The notes under the pieces are model-generated. The model was not told where the DNA came from and did no database searches. It saw only the letters and a program-made list of their open reading frames with translations. Shown piece by piece: positions 8,675 through 19,900 of a stretch of DNA of 35,811 nucleotides. The DNA is taken from NCBI RefSeq assembly GCF_018986435.1, contig NZ_JAHMIN010000043.1:13303-49113 (forward strand). Reading direction: 5' to 3'. Each line of letters starts with the position of its first letter. Positions within the stretch are counted from its first letter, which is position 1. Source of the DNA: Hahella sp. HN01. Lineage in GTDB: Bacteria > Pseudomonadota > Gammaproteobacteria > Pseudomonadales > Oleiphilaceae. A program made the position numbers and the translations under genes.

Positions 8675-9214
8675 TCAGTTGTATAGATGGTCCGCTTCTT
8701 TCAAATCACTAATGGACTCAGCCTGGGAGCGTCGCCCGTCAAGGTCCTGAAGAAGGGTTTTAGCCCGATTAAAATAAAGGTTATCGACGGGGGCGGACTT
8801 TAGCAGAATATCGATCAGACGCCGAGCTTCATTTTCATTCCCCAACTCAACATTCGCCAATGACGCGTAAAACAATGAAGGCGGATGGGTGGGTTCGTCC
8901 TCAAGCACTTCGGCCCAAACCTGCAGGGCGCGGTCCTTAATGCCTTGTTCAAATTGCACCATGCCGTACTGAAAACGCTCTAGAACCGCTTTGGTTTCTC
9001 TGGCGAGAAAGCTCTCATAGTGGAAGGATGCACGCTCTAACAAATCCAGCTGAGCGTAAATTTTAGCTAATAAAGATTCTACTTCGGGGGGGAATTCGGG
9101 GAGCTGATATGCTCTCTTCAGTTTGGCCAATGCTTCGTCAATCCGCTTTGCGTCAACATCCAACCTGGCCAAGGCAAGCAACTCATCGCCTTCAAAGAGA
9201 CTTAGGTCCATCAT
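8675..9214 (-). CDS. Small TPR-like protein, first gene of the flagellar operon
   Basis: A 179-residue, acidic, helical protein with TPR-like pairs: LLALARLDVDAKRIDEALAK, SLLAKIYAQLDLLERASFHY and SLFYASLANVELGNENEARR. No signal peptide or membrane segment. Two adjacent ATGs (9214 and 9211) follow CAGGTG, a reasonable ribosome site. It is the first gene after the promoter-like sequence at 9317-9345 and is followed after 16 bases by the larger TPR gene. Function unknown; cotranscription with fliQ-fliR-flhB-flhA suggests a role in that flagellum. Confidence 0.75.
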   Translation of the reverse strand: MMDLSLFEGDELLALARLDVDAKRIDEALAKLKRAYQLPEFPPEVESLLAKIYAQLDLLERASFHYESFLARETKAVLERFQYGMVQFEQGIKDRALQVWAEVLEDEPTHPPSLFYASLANVELGNENEARRLIDILLKSAPVDNLYFNRAKTLLQDLDGRRSQAESISDLKEADHLYN

Positions 9215-9693
9215 TCTTACACCTGAAAATGACTACTAACAACAATCCGGAGCGGCCCGTAGCCCAAAGTTTTTGATACTTCATCCCTAAGGAACACACC
9301 TCCGATGGAGGCGGCAATTCTAACAACCTGTTACTTCTTGATCAATTTAAAAAAGGTGAAATATTGTGGATTGAGCGTCCAAAATTGAAGTTGAATAACC
9401 CTCTCGAAGACCCAATAAACGCACTCTGATTTGCTGAGTCGTTATGCGCTCAAAAATAAGCGCATCACTTTCGCATACCACAAATTCCCGCAGAACAAAA
9501 GGGATTTCGCTTTCCCATAAATGCAATTCGTCCTTCTCACAGAAACATGGGATGGCGCGCGCCCTTCTACTTACGTGGTTAAGGCAACTACAGAATACTG
9601 ATTTATTAACCACTTACAGAAACGAGCTAATTTTCAGATCAGTATCGCATACTCAGCTATAAGTGTATATTTTCTTCCCTGAAATAATATCAA
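9215..9693. other. Divergent intergenic region between flagellar operon and toxin module
   Basis: A 479-base non-coding stretch between the first flagellar TPR gene (minus) and the ADP-ribosylglycohydrolase gene (plus). It holds the promoter-like element at 9317-9345. Base composition falls toward its right end: 9661-9720 is about 35% G+C against about 50% in the rhs core, marking the approach to the toxin/immunity module. Two short open frames here (9347-9613 minus and 9444-9662 plus) overlap each other, lack ribosome sites and resemble nothing I know. No hairpin terminator was seen. Confidence 0.5.
9317..9345 (-). promoter_or_regulatory. Sigma-70-like promoter of the flagellar operon
   Basis: On the minus strand TTGATC (9340-9345) and TAGAAT (9317-9322) are separated by exactly 17 bases, four and five matches to the consensus hexamers. 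It lies about 100 bases upstream of the first TPR gene. No sigma-54 GG-N10-GC pair was found here. Immediately downstream is a small perfect inverted repeat, CCTCC-gat-GGAGG (9299-9311), near the expected transcription start and possibly an operator or leader hairpin. Confidence 0.45.
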
Positions 9694-10641
9694 GTGAGAA
9701 TCCAGCAAATGTTGCCTCCAAATCATAAAACTAGAATATATCACGCTTATCGTTCTCTAGAGGGACTATCCGTAGGTGATGCGCTTGGTCAATGTTTTTT
9801 TATTGATGAGGAGCTAGCGCTTGAGCAGATAGTTGCCCGCAAAGAACCCCCTTCTATCTGGCATTTCACAGACGACACAATAATGGCGATAAGTGTTTTT
9901 GAGACCCTCTGTAAATTTGGGCATATAGATCAGGATTTTTTGGCGGAGCGGTTCGTATATAGATATAAAGAACAGCCAGATCGAGGGTATGGTGGGACCG
10001 CTCACAAAATACTCAGAGACATAGGTAATGGCATTCATTGGTCTGAATCCGCAACAAATGCATTTAGTGGAATGGGCTCTATGGGGAACGGAGCAGCTAT
10101 GCGTGCCGGCCCTATCGGCGCTTACTACTATGACGACTTTGATCGAGCAGCAATAGAAGCCAAAGCGTCTGCAGAGGTCACACATGCCCATTATGACGCC
10201 CAGGCAGGGGCAATTGCCGTTGCCATAGCAGCTGCATATTGCACCAGACATACATCTAGCGAAGCAATTAACTCTATAGACTTCTTAAAGACTATAATTA
10301 ACCACACCCCCGACAGTGATACAAAATCGAGGATTATCAGAGGACTAAGCTTACCAATAGACACTAGACTTTATACCGTAGTTAAGCAGCTAGGGAACGG
10401 GATCGAATTATGCTCCTTTGATACAGTCCCTATTTCTCTTTGGTTTTCCTCACATTACATTAACTGCTTCAGTGATGCGATTTGGGAAACTTTATCAGCT
10501 CTGGGAGACAGGGATACTACCTGTGCTATAACAGGCAGCATTGTCTCCTTAAATCATTTAAATGTAATCCCTCATCATTGGATTGAGAAGCGAGAACCGC
10601 TATCACAATTCCTCAACATTGACCACCAATTGCGCTGGTGA
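9694..10641 (+). CDS. ADP-ribosylglycohydrolase (DraG/ARH family), probable immunity enzyme
   Basis: Enzymes of this family remove ADP-ribose from modified proteins, classically from arginine, using two Mg ions. The 315-residue protein has the family motifs in order: GDALG (28-32), metal-binding F-T-D-D-T (58-62), GNGAAMR (131-137), an H-x-H patch (164-166), and GDRDTTCAITG (271-281), which stands for the usual GGDTDTxAAIxG with both aspartates kept. It has no long N-terminal extension. GTG at 9694 is used; ATG at 9709 is an alternative and neither has a strong ribosome site. It converges on the toxin's small partner gene and overlaps its 3' end by 29 bases. G+C is about 37% at 10261-10320. 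Since the rhs tip reads as an ADP-ribosyltransferase, a toxin-reversing immunity role is likely; DraG-like immunity has a precedent in the Tre1/Tri1 pair. Confidence 0.88.
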   Translation: MRIQQMLPPNHKTRIYHAYRSLEGLSVGDALGQCFFIDEELALEQIVARKEPPSIWHFTDDTIMAISVFETLCKFGHIDQDFLAERFVYRYKEQPDRGYGGTAHKILRDIGNGIHWSESATNAFSGMGSMGNGAAMRAGPIGAYYYDDFDRAAIEAKASAEVTHAHYDAQAGAIAVAIAAAYCTRHTSSEAINSIDFLKTIINHTPDSDTKSRIIRGLSLPIDTRLYTVVKQLGNGIELCSFDTVPISLWFSSHYINCFSDAIWETLSALGDRDTTCAITGSIVSLNHLNVIPHHWIEKREPLSQFLNIDHQLRW

Positions 10642-10939
10642 TCAATTTACCGGCTTTTAGGTCTACAACACTATCTCCGGTTAATTGTATTGCACCACTA
10701 TATCCGTCAACAATTTCGGGAACGTCCATTCGAAGACACTGAATACCTACCACTGTCAGCTGCACACGCTCAACCTCAGAAAAAACTACAGACTTGCAAT
10801 CATCATCATGCTTTTCAAAAATCGGCTTATATTGATACAAAAAAACATCGCCGATTGCTATTGGTCCATTTATGCAACGTCCAGCAACAGTAACACTATC
10901 ATCCCCCCTATAAATATCATCCACTTCAAAAGTAATCAT
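10613..10939 (-). CDS. Small EF-Tu domain-2-like protein, candidate immunity partner
   Basis: From ATG at 10939 (GGAAAA nine bases before it) the product is 108 residues; a TTG at 10951 would add four. No signal peptide or membrane segment. The sequence MITFEVDDIYRGDDSVTVAG, then RCINGPIAIGDVF, VERVQLTVVGIQ, and SGAIQLTGDSVVDLKAGKLI follows the beta-barrel pattern of translation-factor domain 2 (F-x-V-x-D-v-f, v-v-t-G-r-v, G-x-i-x-v-G-D, G-x-n-x-g-l-x-l-x-G, v-x-x-G). It starts 29 bases after the rhs stop on the same strand, the usual immunity-gene position. Whether it binds the toxin, acts as a decoy or does something else is unknown. The resemblance is mine by eye. Confidence 0.7.
   Translation of the reverse strand: MITFEVDDIYRGDDSVTVAGRCINGPIAIGDVFLYQYKPIFEKHDDDCKSVVFSEVERVQLTVVGIQCLRMDVPEIVDGYSGAIQLTGDSVVDLKAGKLITSAIGGQC
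10619..10645. terminator. Hairpin at the overlapping 3' ends, possible bidirectional terminator
   Basis: TTGA-c-CACCA, a seven-base loop, then TGGTG-a-TCAA form an inverted repeat with one mismatch, covering the hydrolase stop codon and the last codons of the small convergent gene. The T-run on the plus side is weak (TTT), so efficiency is doubtful. Confidence 0.3.
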
Positions 10940-10968
10940 TTTATTTTCCAAAACTGTATACCTTATGA

Positions 10969-13900
10969 TTATTGCGTCAACAATTTAGCACGTCGAATAT
11001 ATTCTGCAATTTGCTGTGCCGTCATATTAGGCGACTCACGTAATGTATCAGAAATAATAGTCTTGTCTCCACTCAACCTCTGTGGAACAGAAAACCCCAT
11101 ATCCCGTAGTATTTGGGAAGACTGCTCTACAGATATCTTATAGGGAGCCCTCCGAGCAAGCTCACTTGCTTTTAGCGGAGCAAACACTTCTCGCTCTAAC
11201 TGAATTAGTGTTGTTGTTTCTTGCCCCTCATGAACCATGCCCAACTCTACCTCAATCTCCAAATCAGTTCTTGAGCCAAAATATACTGAAGTACTTATTC
11301 TTTCCGATGTTTTCCTTTCGACTGCAAAAATAGTAGCCCGGAGTGGGTCTAAGGAAGTGGGAGTTTTACCCCATACTTCCGAGCCCTCGCCTCCTGGAAT
11401 ATGTGCATCAGAACGTGTTCCACGAAATACATACAAATCACCAGTAGTTTCCATAAGCTCATCAATCTCCTTACGACTCAAACCGGTGGCGCTTATCCCT
11501 TTGTACTCTTCATTAGTTAGTGGTCGTACTCTACCACTAAATAACCGAACACGAAGCTCACTACTACGACTCAGGGCTCTTTCCATAGTAAAGACCTGCG
11601 ACTCAGCAGAGAGCGCCAATTCCGCCACAGCGCCCTTACCCACCCCAACTGCCTTAGGTAGACCAAGCGCACCTAGGATTCCTTCTCCAAACATCTCCAG
11701 CACACTACTGGCCCGTTCAGAGCCACCAGCAAGCCTTAGACTTTGATAATCCCTAAAATAGGCCGCACCTTCATCGCCAACTACCCCACCGTCCTCTGCT
11801 ATTTGTCCAACTAAACCTATCATAAGGTCTCGGCCAAACTTATCCCCCAGTACTCCTGGGCCTCGTGGGTCCATCGGATAAACATCCTTAACCCACCTTG
11901 TGTACCCGTCTCTCATCTCCCGGGTAAACTGAGTCTCAGAGAATAGGCTTACCTGTAGCGCCAAATGCTCTGGCTGGTATTTGGCGTCTAAAGCTGCTTG
12001 ATAGAATTCTTCTTCCGTGGCTGTATCGTAATATTCTCTCCACTCATCAAGTTCGGCGTCTTCGCCAGGTTGATAGTGAACCCAGTTTGCAGGCAACGAG
12101 CCGCCATTTTCCGCAATGATTGAATCATAATCATCGCGACGAATCATATCGTAGGACTCGCCATCCATCAGCCCTCCACTATTTAGAGACGCGGACAGCA
12201 GTGGATCTGAGTATAGGTCAGTAACATGTTCCTTTATGGAGAACATTTTAAACAGCGCACCTTTGGCCTGCTCAGTCCATTCAGTTACCTTGCCTCCTAG
12301 TGGGCTCGCGATCGCGGCGCCAAGTGGGTTGCCGAAGACATCTGCGGCGACTTGCATATAGTTGAACTTGCCATGACCATAGGCCGCTTTATTGGCGACA
12401 CTGCTGGCGGCGCCATTGATGAACGCACCACCCAAATCAAAGTTCATGTCGCCGACAGAGTAGTTCAGCTTGTCGGTATATTTACCAAGATCAGAACCTC
12501 CCAGTATGTTGCCTACGCCCGCAGTCAGAACGCTGGCGGACAGAGCGCGCCAATTGAAATGCTCTTGTCTGCCTACCGCCATGGAAACCGCTTGACGGGT
12601 AACCGACTTAACCGCCGCATGCCCAGCCGCCTGGTAGAGACTCAAAGTCTTCCTGGCTTTATCCGCCTCTCCAAGAAGCTCATAACCAACCGCCGTGGAA
12701 ATACCGTCAATCGCCACGTCTTTCCATGAGAAGTGCAGGCCTTTCTGTTGACCCGTAATAATGGATCCCATCTGAGTGATCGCAGAGCTGACGACGCCCG
12801 CCGCCAACACACCTGCGCCAACACCTGCAACAGCTCCAAGGGAGCCTCCTATAGTGGTCGCGACTGAAGCGCTCACCGCCCCATAGGCGGCCAACCCAAC
12901 CCCCGCCGAGACAACAGCCACCGCCACAGCGACGATCAACATAAATGCAGAGCCGCATTTACCGCCATGTTTGGGCGGTGGAGGCTCCGGCATAGTAGGC
13001 GTTGTATCCCCGATAATGGCTCGTGGATTGTATGGCTTGAAGGTATCCGCCGTGTTATGCAAGTTGGATATCATGTTGGGAATGCGCAGCGGCATTCCCT
13101 CTTGCAGGTCATCCACCCCGCGCAAACCATTGGCGTCAGCAATCACATACCATAGGCTTGCATCGCCATATACCGCAGCCGAAATGGTCTGAAGCGTATC
13201 GCCTGGGTTAACGACGTAAGAGCTTGGCGTACTGCTGGGATACTGCTCGCTGACCGGCGTATAGTTCAGATCAAAATCATCCGTCTCCTTACCGCCCGCC
13301 TTGCCAGCCATACCAACTTGTTTGCCATTGGCGTAGAACAGATATTGATTCTGTTCAGATTGTTTACGGACGAGTATCTTTCCTTCTGCGTCGTTGATCA
13401 TGCTGCGGTTATTACCAGAGTCTTTCTTATCTTCGACTCTGACTAAGTTACCGTTAACGTCATAGAAGCTGTAACTGTTTCCGCGCTGGAAGTAAGTTGA
13501 GTTCCCCCACACTTCCGTCTCTTTGTAACCGTCATATTTGTTGGTATACAAATAGGAAATCGTGTTGGTGTATTTCGTTCCAGTGAACGTCTGCACCTGG
13601 TACTGATCGACGTTCCCGTTAGCGTCATACCAATAGAAGTCAGAATTATCTACATCGAAATAGCGCACTTCAGAGATACGCTGGCCATCTTTGTTATAAG
13701 TAACCGTCTTATGCTGCAGCCCCCAGTCATTGTAGGCGGTGCTTCGAGTTTCTTTCTTACTGCCGCTCTTGGCGTCATAGTCGACAAATTTAATTTGGCG
13801 CCCTGCGCTATCGTATTCCCTGGAATTCACCAGAACGTTATTAACTTTGGTTTGCGCCAGACGGTTCTCTGCGTTGTAAAGATACTGCTCCGTCACCTCT

Positions 13901-16900
13901 TCTTTTCTGGACTTATCATATTGAATTGAGCGTGCGCGCGAGCCGTTCAACAGATAGTTGATATAAATACCCTGTTGCTGAGTCTTAACTATCTTGCCGT
14001 TGACCAGACTGCCCTGACTGACTGTGATCTGATTTGTTTTATTGTAGTTGTACCAATAATCGTAAGACTTCCACTCTTTGTTTGCGGTAGACGCTCCCGG
14101 TGCATAGTCCTTGATATACTTGGCGAAGGTATGTCGACGATTGCCCACGGCATCGTACTGATACTGGATTTCCACCATATCGTCTTTGACGCTAACTATT
14201 CGGTTTTCACTGTCATAGCCGATAACGCTGTTTTTATACTGAACGCCATTCTGCCAGAAGCCCTCGAATACCCGATTGCCAACCGCGTCGTAGCGATAGC
14301 TGGTTTTACTATTTACGCCACTGTCGACAATGTCCTTCTGCTTACCGTCGTCATAGTAGCTATACGTCCGGTTCATCCCATTGCCGTTAGTCTCTTTCTG
14401 CAACAGTCCGAGCTTGTTGTAAGCGTATTTAGTGACAACGCCTCCCAGGTTTTTATAGCTATCAGCGCGGCCGAAATAGCGTGAGGCCCTAGATTCGAAT
14501 AACCATTCACGCTTGGCTTCAAGTCCGTCAACTTCCATTGTCTTGTTGCCCCGCTCGTCATATTCGTATGCGTAATAGCGGAACTTATTGCTGCCAGTGT
14601 CAGCGGTTTTCTTATTAATCCCCCGGGTTTCAATCAAGTCGCCGCGAGCATTATATATGTAACGGGTCCCCATCCCTTCCGAGTCCCGCTCAATGATACG
14701 GTGGCCCAGCTCATCATACGAATAACGTCTGACCTCTTTGCCGTTGCGCTCGACCAGGACATTGCCAACTTTGTCGTACTCACGATAAGTGACATGATCA
14801 ATGGCGTCCGTCACGCTCAACTGATTGCCGAACATGTCGTAGTTATAACGAGTTACCGCCTGATTGCCGTCCATGGTTAACAAGAGCTGGCCCGCTGCAC
14901 TGAAAACCTGATGCGTGCGATTACCATTGTCGTCAATAGTTCTTAACAGGTTGCCTTGGTAGTCATAAGCATGTTGCGTCGTTACTTCACGAGTTACCGT
15001 CACACCATTGGCGCCAGTGACCTGAATTCCAGTCTTCCGTTGCCGAATCATTCGATTGCCGGCGTCGTAATCAAAATACGTTTTGTTCGAGGCATTGCCT
15101 GCCAGGACAGCCTCTTTGACATTGCCCCAGCGATCCAGACGCTGCTCTACTGCGGCAACGTCGCCGGAGCGAGCATTCCAGTTGGCGATTGCACGGCCTG
15201 CGTAGTCTGTCTTGGTAATCTGAAAATCCAGCCCACTCCAGTTTGCTTTCGCCACTATTTCACTCAATCTTTTAGATCGGATGTCGACCGAAAGGCTTTT
15301 GAATAAGGCGCTGGAGGCTCCAGCCAGGGTATAACCATAGAGTTTGTCGACACCGTCTTGATCATTGGAATGCGACAGGCGACCTGCGCGATCATACTCG
15401 TAATATTCATATCGATGACTTCCCGTTCCGCGGGCAATAACCTCGCCAAAGGCGTTGTAATCCACCTGCACACTGGAAATACGCTCTGCCTCATAGCCGT
15501 ATCGAGAGCGGGTTTCAATTTGATTTCCGCTTCTGTCGTAGCGATACCACTTCGCCGCCGCCAGCGTGCGATCAACATTCGTCAGGTTGTGCCACTCCTT
15601 AACGACATTGCCAAAAGCATCGTAGGCCGTATTAAAGCGACGACCTTCGGCATCCACTTTCTGAACTTCTTTGCCCCATGCGTCAAAAAATGTGTGGCTG
15701 ACGTGATCGTTCGAGTTCGCCTGAGGCGCAGACTCTAGCGCCTTCGACAGGTCCCCGACATTCGATATGTCTCCCACAAAGCCAACGCTATGCTTCACTT
15801 CTTTCACAACATTTCCAAAAGCGTCGCGAAGAAACTCCGTCACAGGCCTTACAGCGGTAGAATCGGTGGAGGACAAAGTCTGAGGGGACTCCACCACCAT
15901 GACTTCTCTGCCTAATGCATCAAAGAACGTATAAGCCTTCGCCCCACTGGGATCAGTAATGCTTATCCGATTGCCAAGCGCATCGTATTCATAGGTTTCA
16001 ACCAGATCGGTCTTAAATGCATGCAGCGTCTGCACGCTTGAAGGTGTATTTGAATAGTGCGTTACCCCCACTTTGGCGGACCGCACCAAGCGGTTCATAC
16101 TGTCGTAGCTGAACCTGGTAATTTGATCCGAGCCATGTTCGCCAATCTCTGATGAACTCGCGATCATCGCTTCCAGGAGCGTTGAAAAGTCTTTCGCTTT
16201 GCTAACATCCCCTGCGTACGGCGTCGCATAGTCATATTTTTCGATCACGTTGTCATAAGCGTCATATTTGTACGCCGTGACATAGCCTCCGGCATCAACT
16301 TCGCCAATAACTCGACCTTTAACATCGTAAAACTTAAAGGAGTTCCCCCAACCTTGCTGCCCCAAGCGAGACGACTTAAGTACGGATGTTTTCACTATCT
16401 CGCCAAAGCCGTTATAGGTGGTGGAGGTAGTGGGGCTATCTCGGAATGTTTCAGTTCGGCTTACTGAAACATCAAACACTTCCACTTCATTTTGCTTGAC
16501 CAGAACCGCTCGGTTCAGTTTGTCATATTGAGTCGTCAGAGTGCGATCATTCGCCGCCGATGCTTTCAGGGCGGCGCGAACCTGACTCTCACTCAAAGGC
16601 GCTCCTGCGGAATGGCCGGAGACACTCAGTTTATTGGCGTAGCGAATAACGAAGCGTCGGTTTCCAAATGCATCGTATGCGTATTCAGTTACATGATTCT
16701 CGCCATCGATGTCGAAAATCAGCTGATTACGATCGTCATACACCTTGTAAGTGATCGACAACGTTCTATCCGCGGCTGGAAGCGATTGGTCCGTCGTAAC
16801 GCGATTAACAACCGCACGCCCCATGGCGTCATACGTCACTTCATCCAAAATCTGAACGGAGCTGTCGACCCGATCATAATACTGATTAAACAGCTCAGAC

Positions 16901-19900
16901 TTAGGACGGTAGGTGCGAATCTGGCGCCCCTCACTGTCGTACTCGTAACGAGTCGTCCTGGCGAAAGCAGAGCCATCTGCTTCTGTCGAAGCGACTAAGT
17001 TGCCTAAGCCATCATATTCATTACGCTTAACGATATTAGTAAGCTGTGTAGTTTCCGACAGGCTGGAACGATCCACCTGGGTGACGCTGACTTTGGGAGT
17101 CGTCTCCTTGATCATGCGACCGTTGGCGTCATACTCATATGTCCACACGGAGCCGATCTTGTTTTCAAGCTGAGTCAGGTTGCCCTTCGCATCATAGACA
17201 TAACGCTCCACATGCCCTTCTGCATCTGTCGCCGCCGTCTTGCGACCCAGTGCGTCAAACACAAAGCTGGTGCTTTGCCCGGCGACTTTGTGCAACCTTC
17301 CAAGCGTTGACGGCAAAGAGGCGGCCGTGTGCGACTGCTCTAAACTAACGGGAACGCGCCACCGTATGGTTTGAACTTCCCGGCCGAGATCGTCATAGCG
17401 AGACTCAAAAACCTGCCCTGCATTATCAATGGTGAAATGCAAACGGTTTCCGCTACCAAAGATAAATTGCGTACGCCGTTGATCTCCGCGTGCAATACCT
17501 TGCAATTGAGCCTGAATATCTGCAGCAGTCGCCCCTTTAGCGAAAGACTGTTTTACGCCATACTTTATCTGCGCAACCACATTGCCCAGATCGTCATATT
17601 GCTTTTCAGTTGCATAACCCAACGCATCGACACTAAAGCGCTGCCGACCTAAATTGTCATAGAAGAAGCGCTGGGTCTGATCGCCATTATCAGCAACCGG
17701 CTGTATCTCTTTTAAAATTAACGCCAATTTATCGATAGAGGCTACCGGTTTAGCGAAGACCGTTTTGGCCGCCAAACGCCCCGCTCTATCGTATTCCGAC
17801 TTGGTCACAACCCCTTTGGCGTCGATCTCATACTGAGGTCTGCCTAAAGCGTCATAGACTACGCGACTAACCGCTTTCTCACTATTTGAAACGTTAGCAA
17901 CCAATGCCGACAAACTGACTCGATCCAACGCAACAGAGGCTGGAACGGGCTTTTTGAGCATGACTGTCGCCGCGATACGCCCGTTCGCATCGTAGTATTT
18001 AGCAACGACTTGACGTTCGTTATTTACATCAAACAAGACGCGACCGTCTTTGTCGTACACAAACGTATGCGCTTTGTTTTTTGCGTTGTCGACGCCATGA
18101 CGCTGGTTTAGCGCATTTTGCACAGCGGTCGCTGCGCCCATTGTGGAAACGCCATTCAGATAAAGAGATACATCTATCGCCTTGGCGTATCCAACGGTCG
18201 CAATAACACGACCAGATGCGTCATAACGGCTTTCTGTGACGCCCCCTAGCGGATCAATCGCATAAACCTGGCGCCCATTTTTGTCGTAAACAAAGTGAGA
18301 CTCATTATTCAGCGCATCAGTTTTACTAATGACATTGCCATTACTGTCGTAGTGAAATTTAGTAACAACCTTCAGGCCGTCCGGGTCCTCCACCTGACTG
18401 ACCAGTTGATCAAACCCGTCGTAATGATATTCCGTCACCTTCTGATTAGGATTGACCACGCTACCGCGACTTTCCCGAACGCGATTGCCTCCTTCGTCGT
18501 ACTGATAGCTGGTCGCCAACTGCAATCCGCCATCCTGGGCATCCGTCACAATTCGTGTCTGCTTGCCCGACTTATCGTATTCGATATGCGTTTCGCCGCC
18601 AGCGGCGTCGATCGCAACGACCTTGCGCCCCAAGGCGTCATACTTATAGCGTGTGGATAATGCCGCGCCTTCAGGATCCACTGTACGGATGAGTTCACGA
18701 CCCTCAACATCATAGCTGTGAATCGTTGTCAGGCCGGAAGCGTCTGTAGTGGAAATAACTCGTCCAGCCATGTCGTACTGCTGCTGACTTTCAAGGCCGA
18801 GGCTTACGCCAGCGGAGTCCAGCTTTTCAACCTGCAGCAGCGCGCCATTCTGATCGTATTGATAGCGCGTGATATTTCCGACGCCATCGATAATCTCACG
18901 CTTTTCTCCAAACTGGTTACTTTCAGTCCGCACCCGAACGCCTTCGGGCGAAATGACTTCAATAGTTTTAGCCTGGTCGTTGTAGACATATTGTGTCTTG
19001 TGGCCCAACGCATCCGTTTGTGTAGCAATGCGTCCAAAAGCGTCATAGCTGGTTTTAGTCTCTTCGCCCAGCGCGTTGCGGGTCACAATAACCTGACCAC
19101 AGCGGTCATATTCCATATGCTTGGCGTTACCCAGAGCATCCGTCGATTGAGTCAATCTGCCGAAGGCGTCGTAAGCATTAGAAAGCTTGCGAATGTCAGA
19201 ACCGGATTTGGCGACCTGACTGAGGACATTGCCTCTGGCGTCATAAGCATACTCAACGCTTGTAGCGAGGCCAGTCTGGGTCCTTGCGCCCTGCATAACG
19301 GACTTCAGATTGCCGTACTGATCGTAGGTAAAGGACTCTGCTACGTTAAGGGCGTTAATTTCCTTCACTTTCCGGCCTAGACGGTCGAACTGGAAGTAAT
19401 GATGAACGTCCTTTTCGCCCGCCACGCTATTCAGACGCTTTTCAAGCACAGAGGAGTCGCCGCCATTAAGTCCAAGCGTAGAGACTCGTGAGCCGTACTT
19501 TATCGTCTCAATAACCTGCCCGAATACGTTATAGCGCTGCTCTACAACCTCTCCTGAGCCATTGACGGTAAACCTCAGATTTCCCGCCTGATCATAAAAG
19601 AGGAAGCTTTCCTGTCTGGCGCTAACCTTACCGCCAGCCTCACTCAAGACCTCAGCCAACGACCCTTCCGACTTGATTAAGCGGCCTGCCGCATCGTAAG
19701 TGTAGCGAGTTGCATGCTGTCCCCAGACAGCCTCCTTTTGCTCCGCCGTAGCAGCCTGCTCAAGTAAGGCGCCGCCCTTTCCATTCAACTCAGCGATAAC
19801 CCGACCAAAACCATCGTATCGCTTATAGGCGCTTCTCGCAGACTCGCCACTTTTTGACTCTCCCGCAATCTGCTTAATAAGGCGACCTGTTGAGTCGTAA

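Noticed and set aside
9215-9360. Sigma-54 promoter for the flagellar operon
   Set aside because: The nearest GG...GC pair has 11 bases between instead of 10 and lacks the surrounding consensus; the sigma-70-like pair fits better.
9347-9613. Minus-strand 88-codon frame and an overlapping plus-strand frame (9444-9662)
   Set aside because: They overlap each other, start with GTG or ATG lacking a ribosome site, and resemble no known protein; treated as intergenic.
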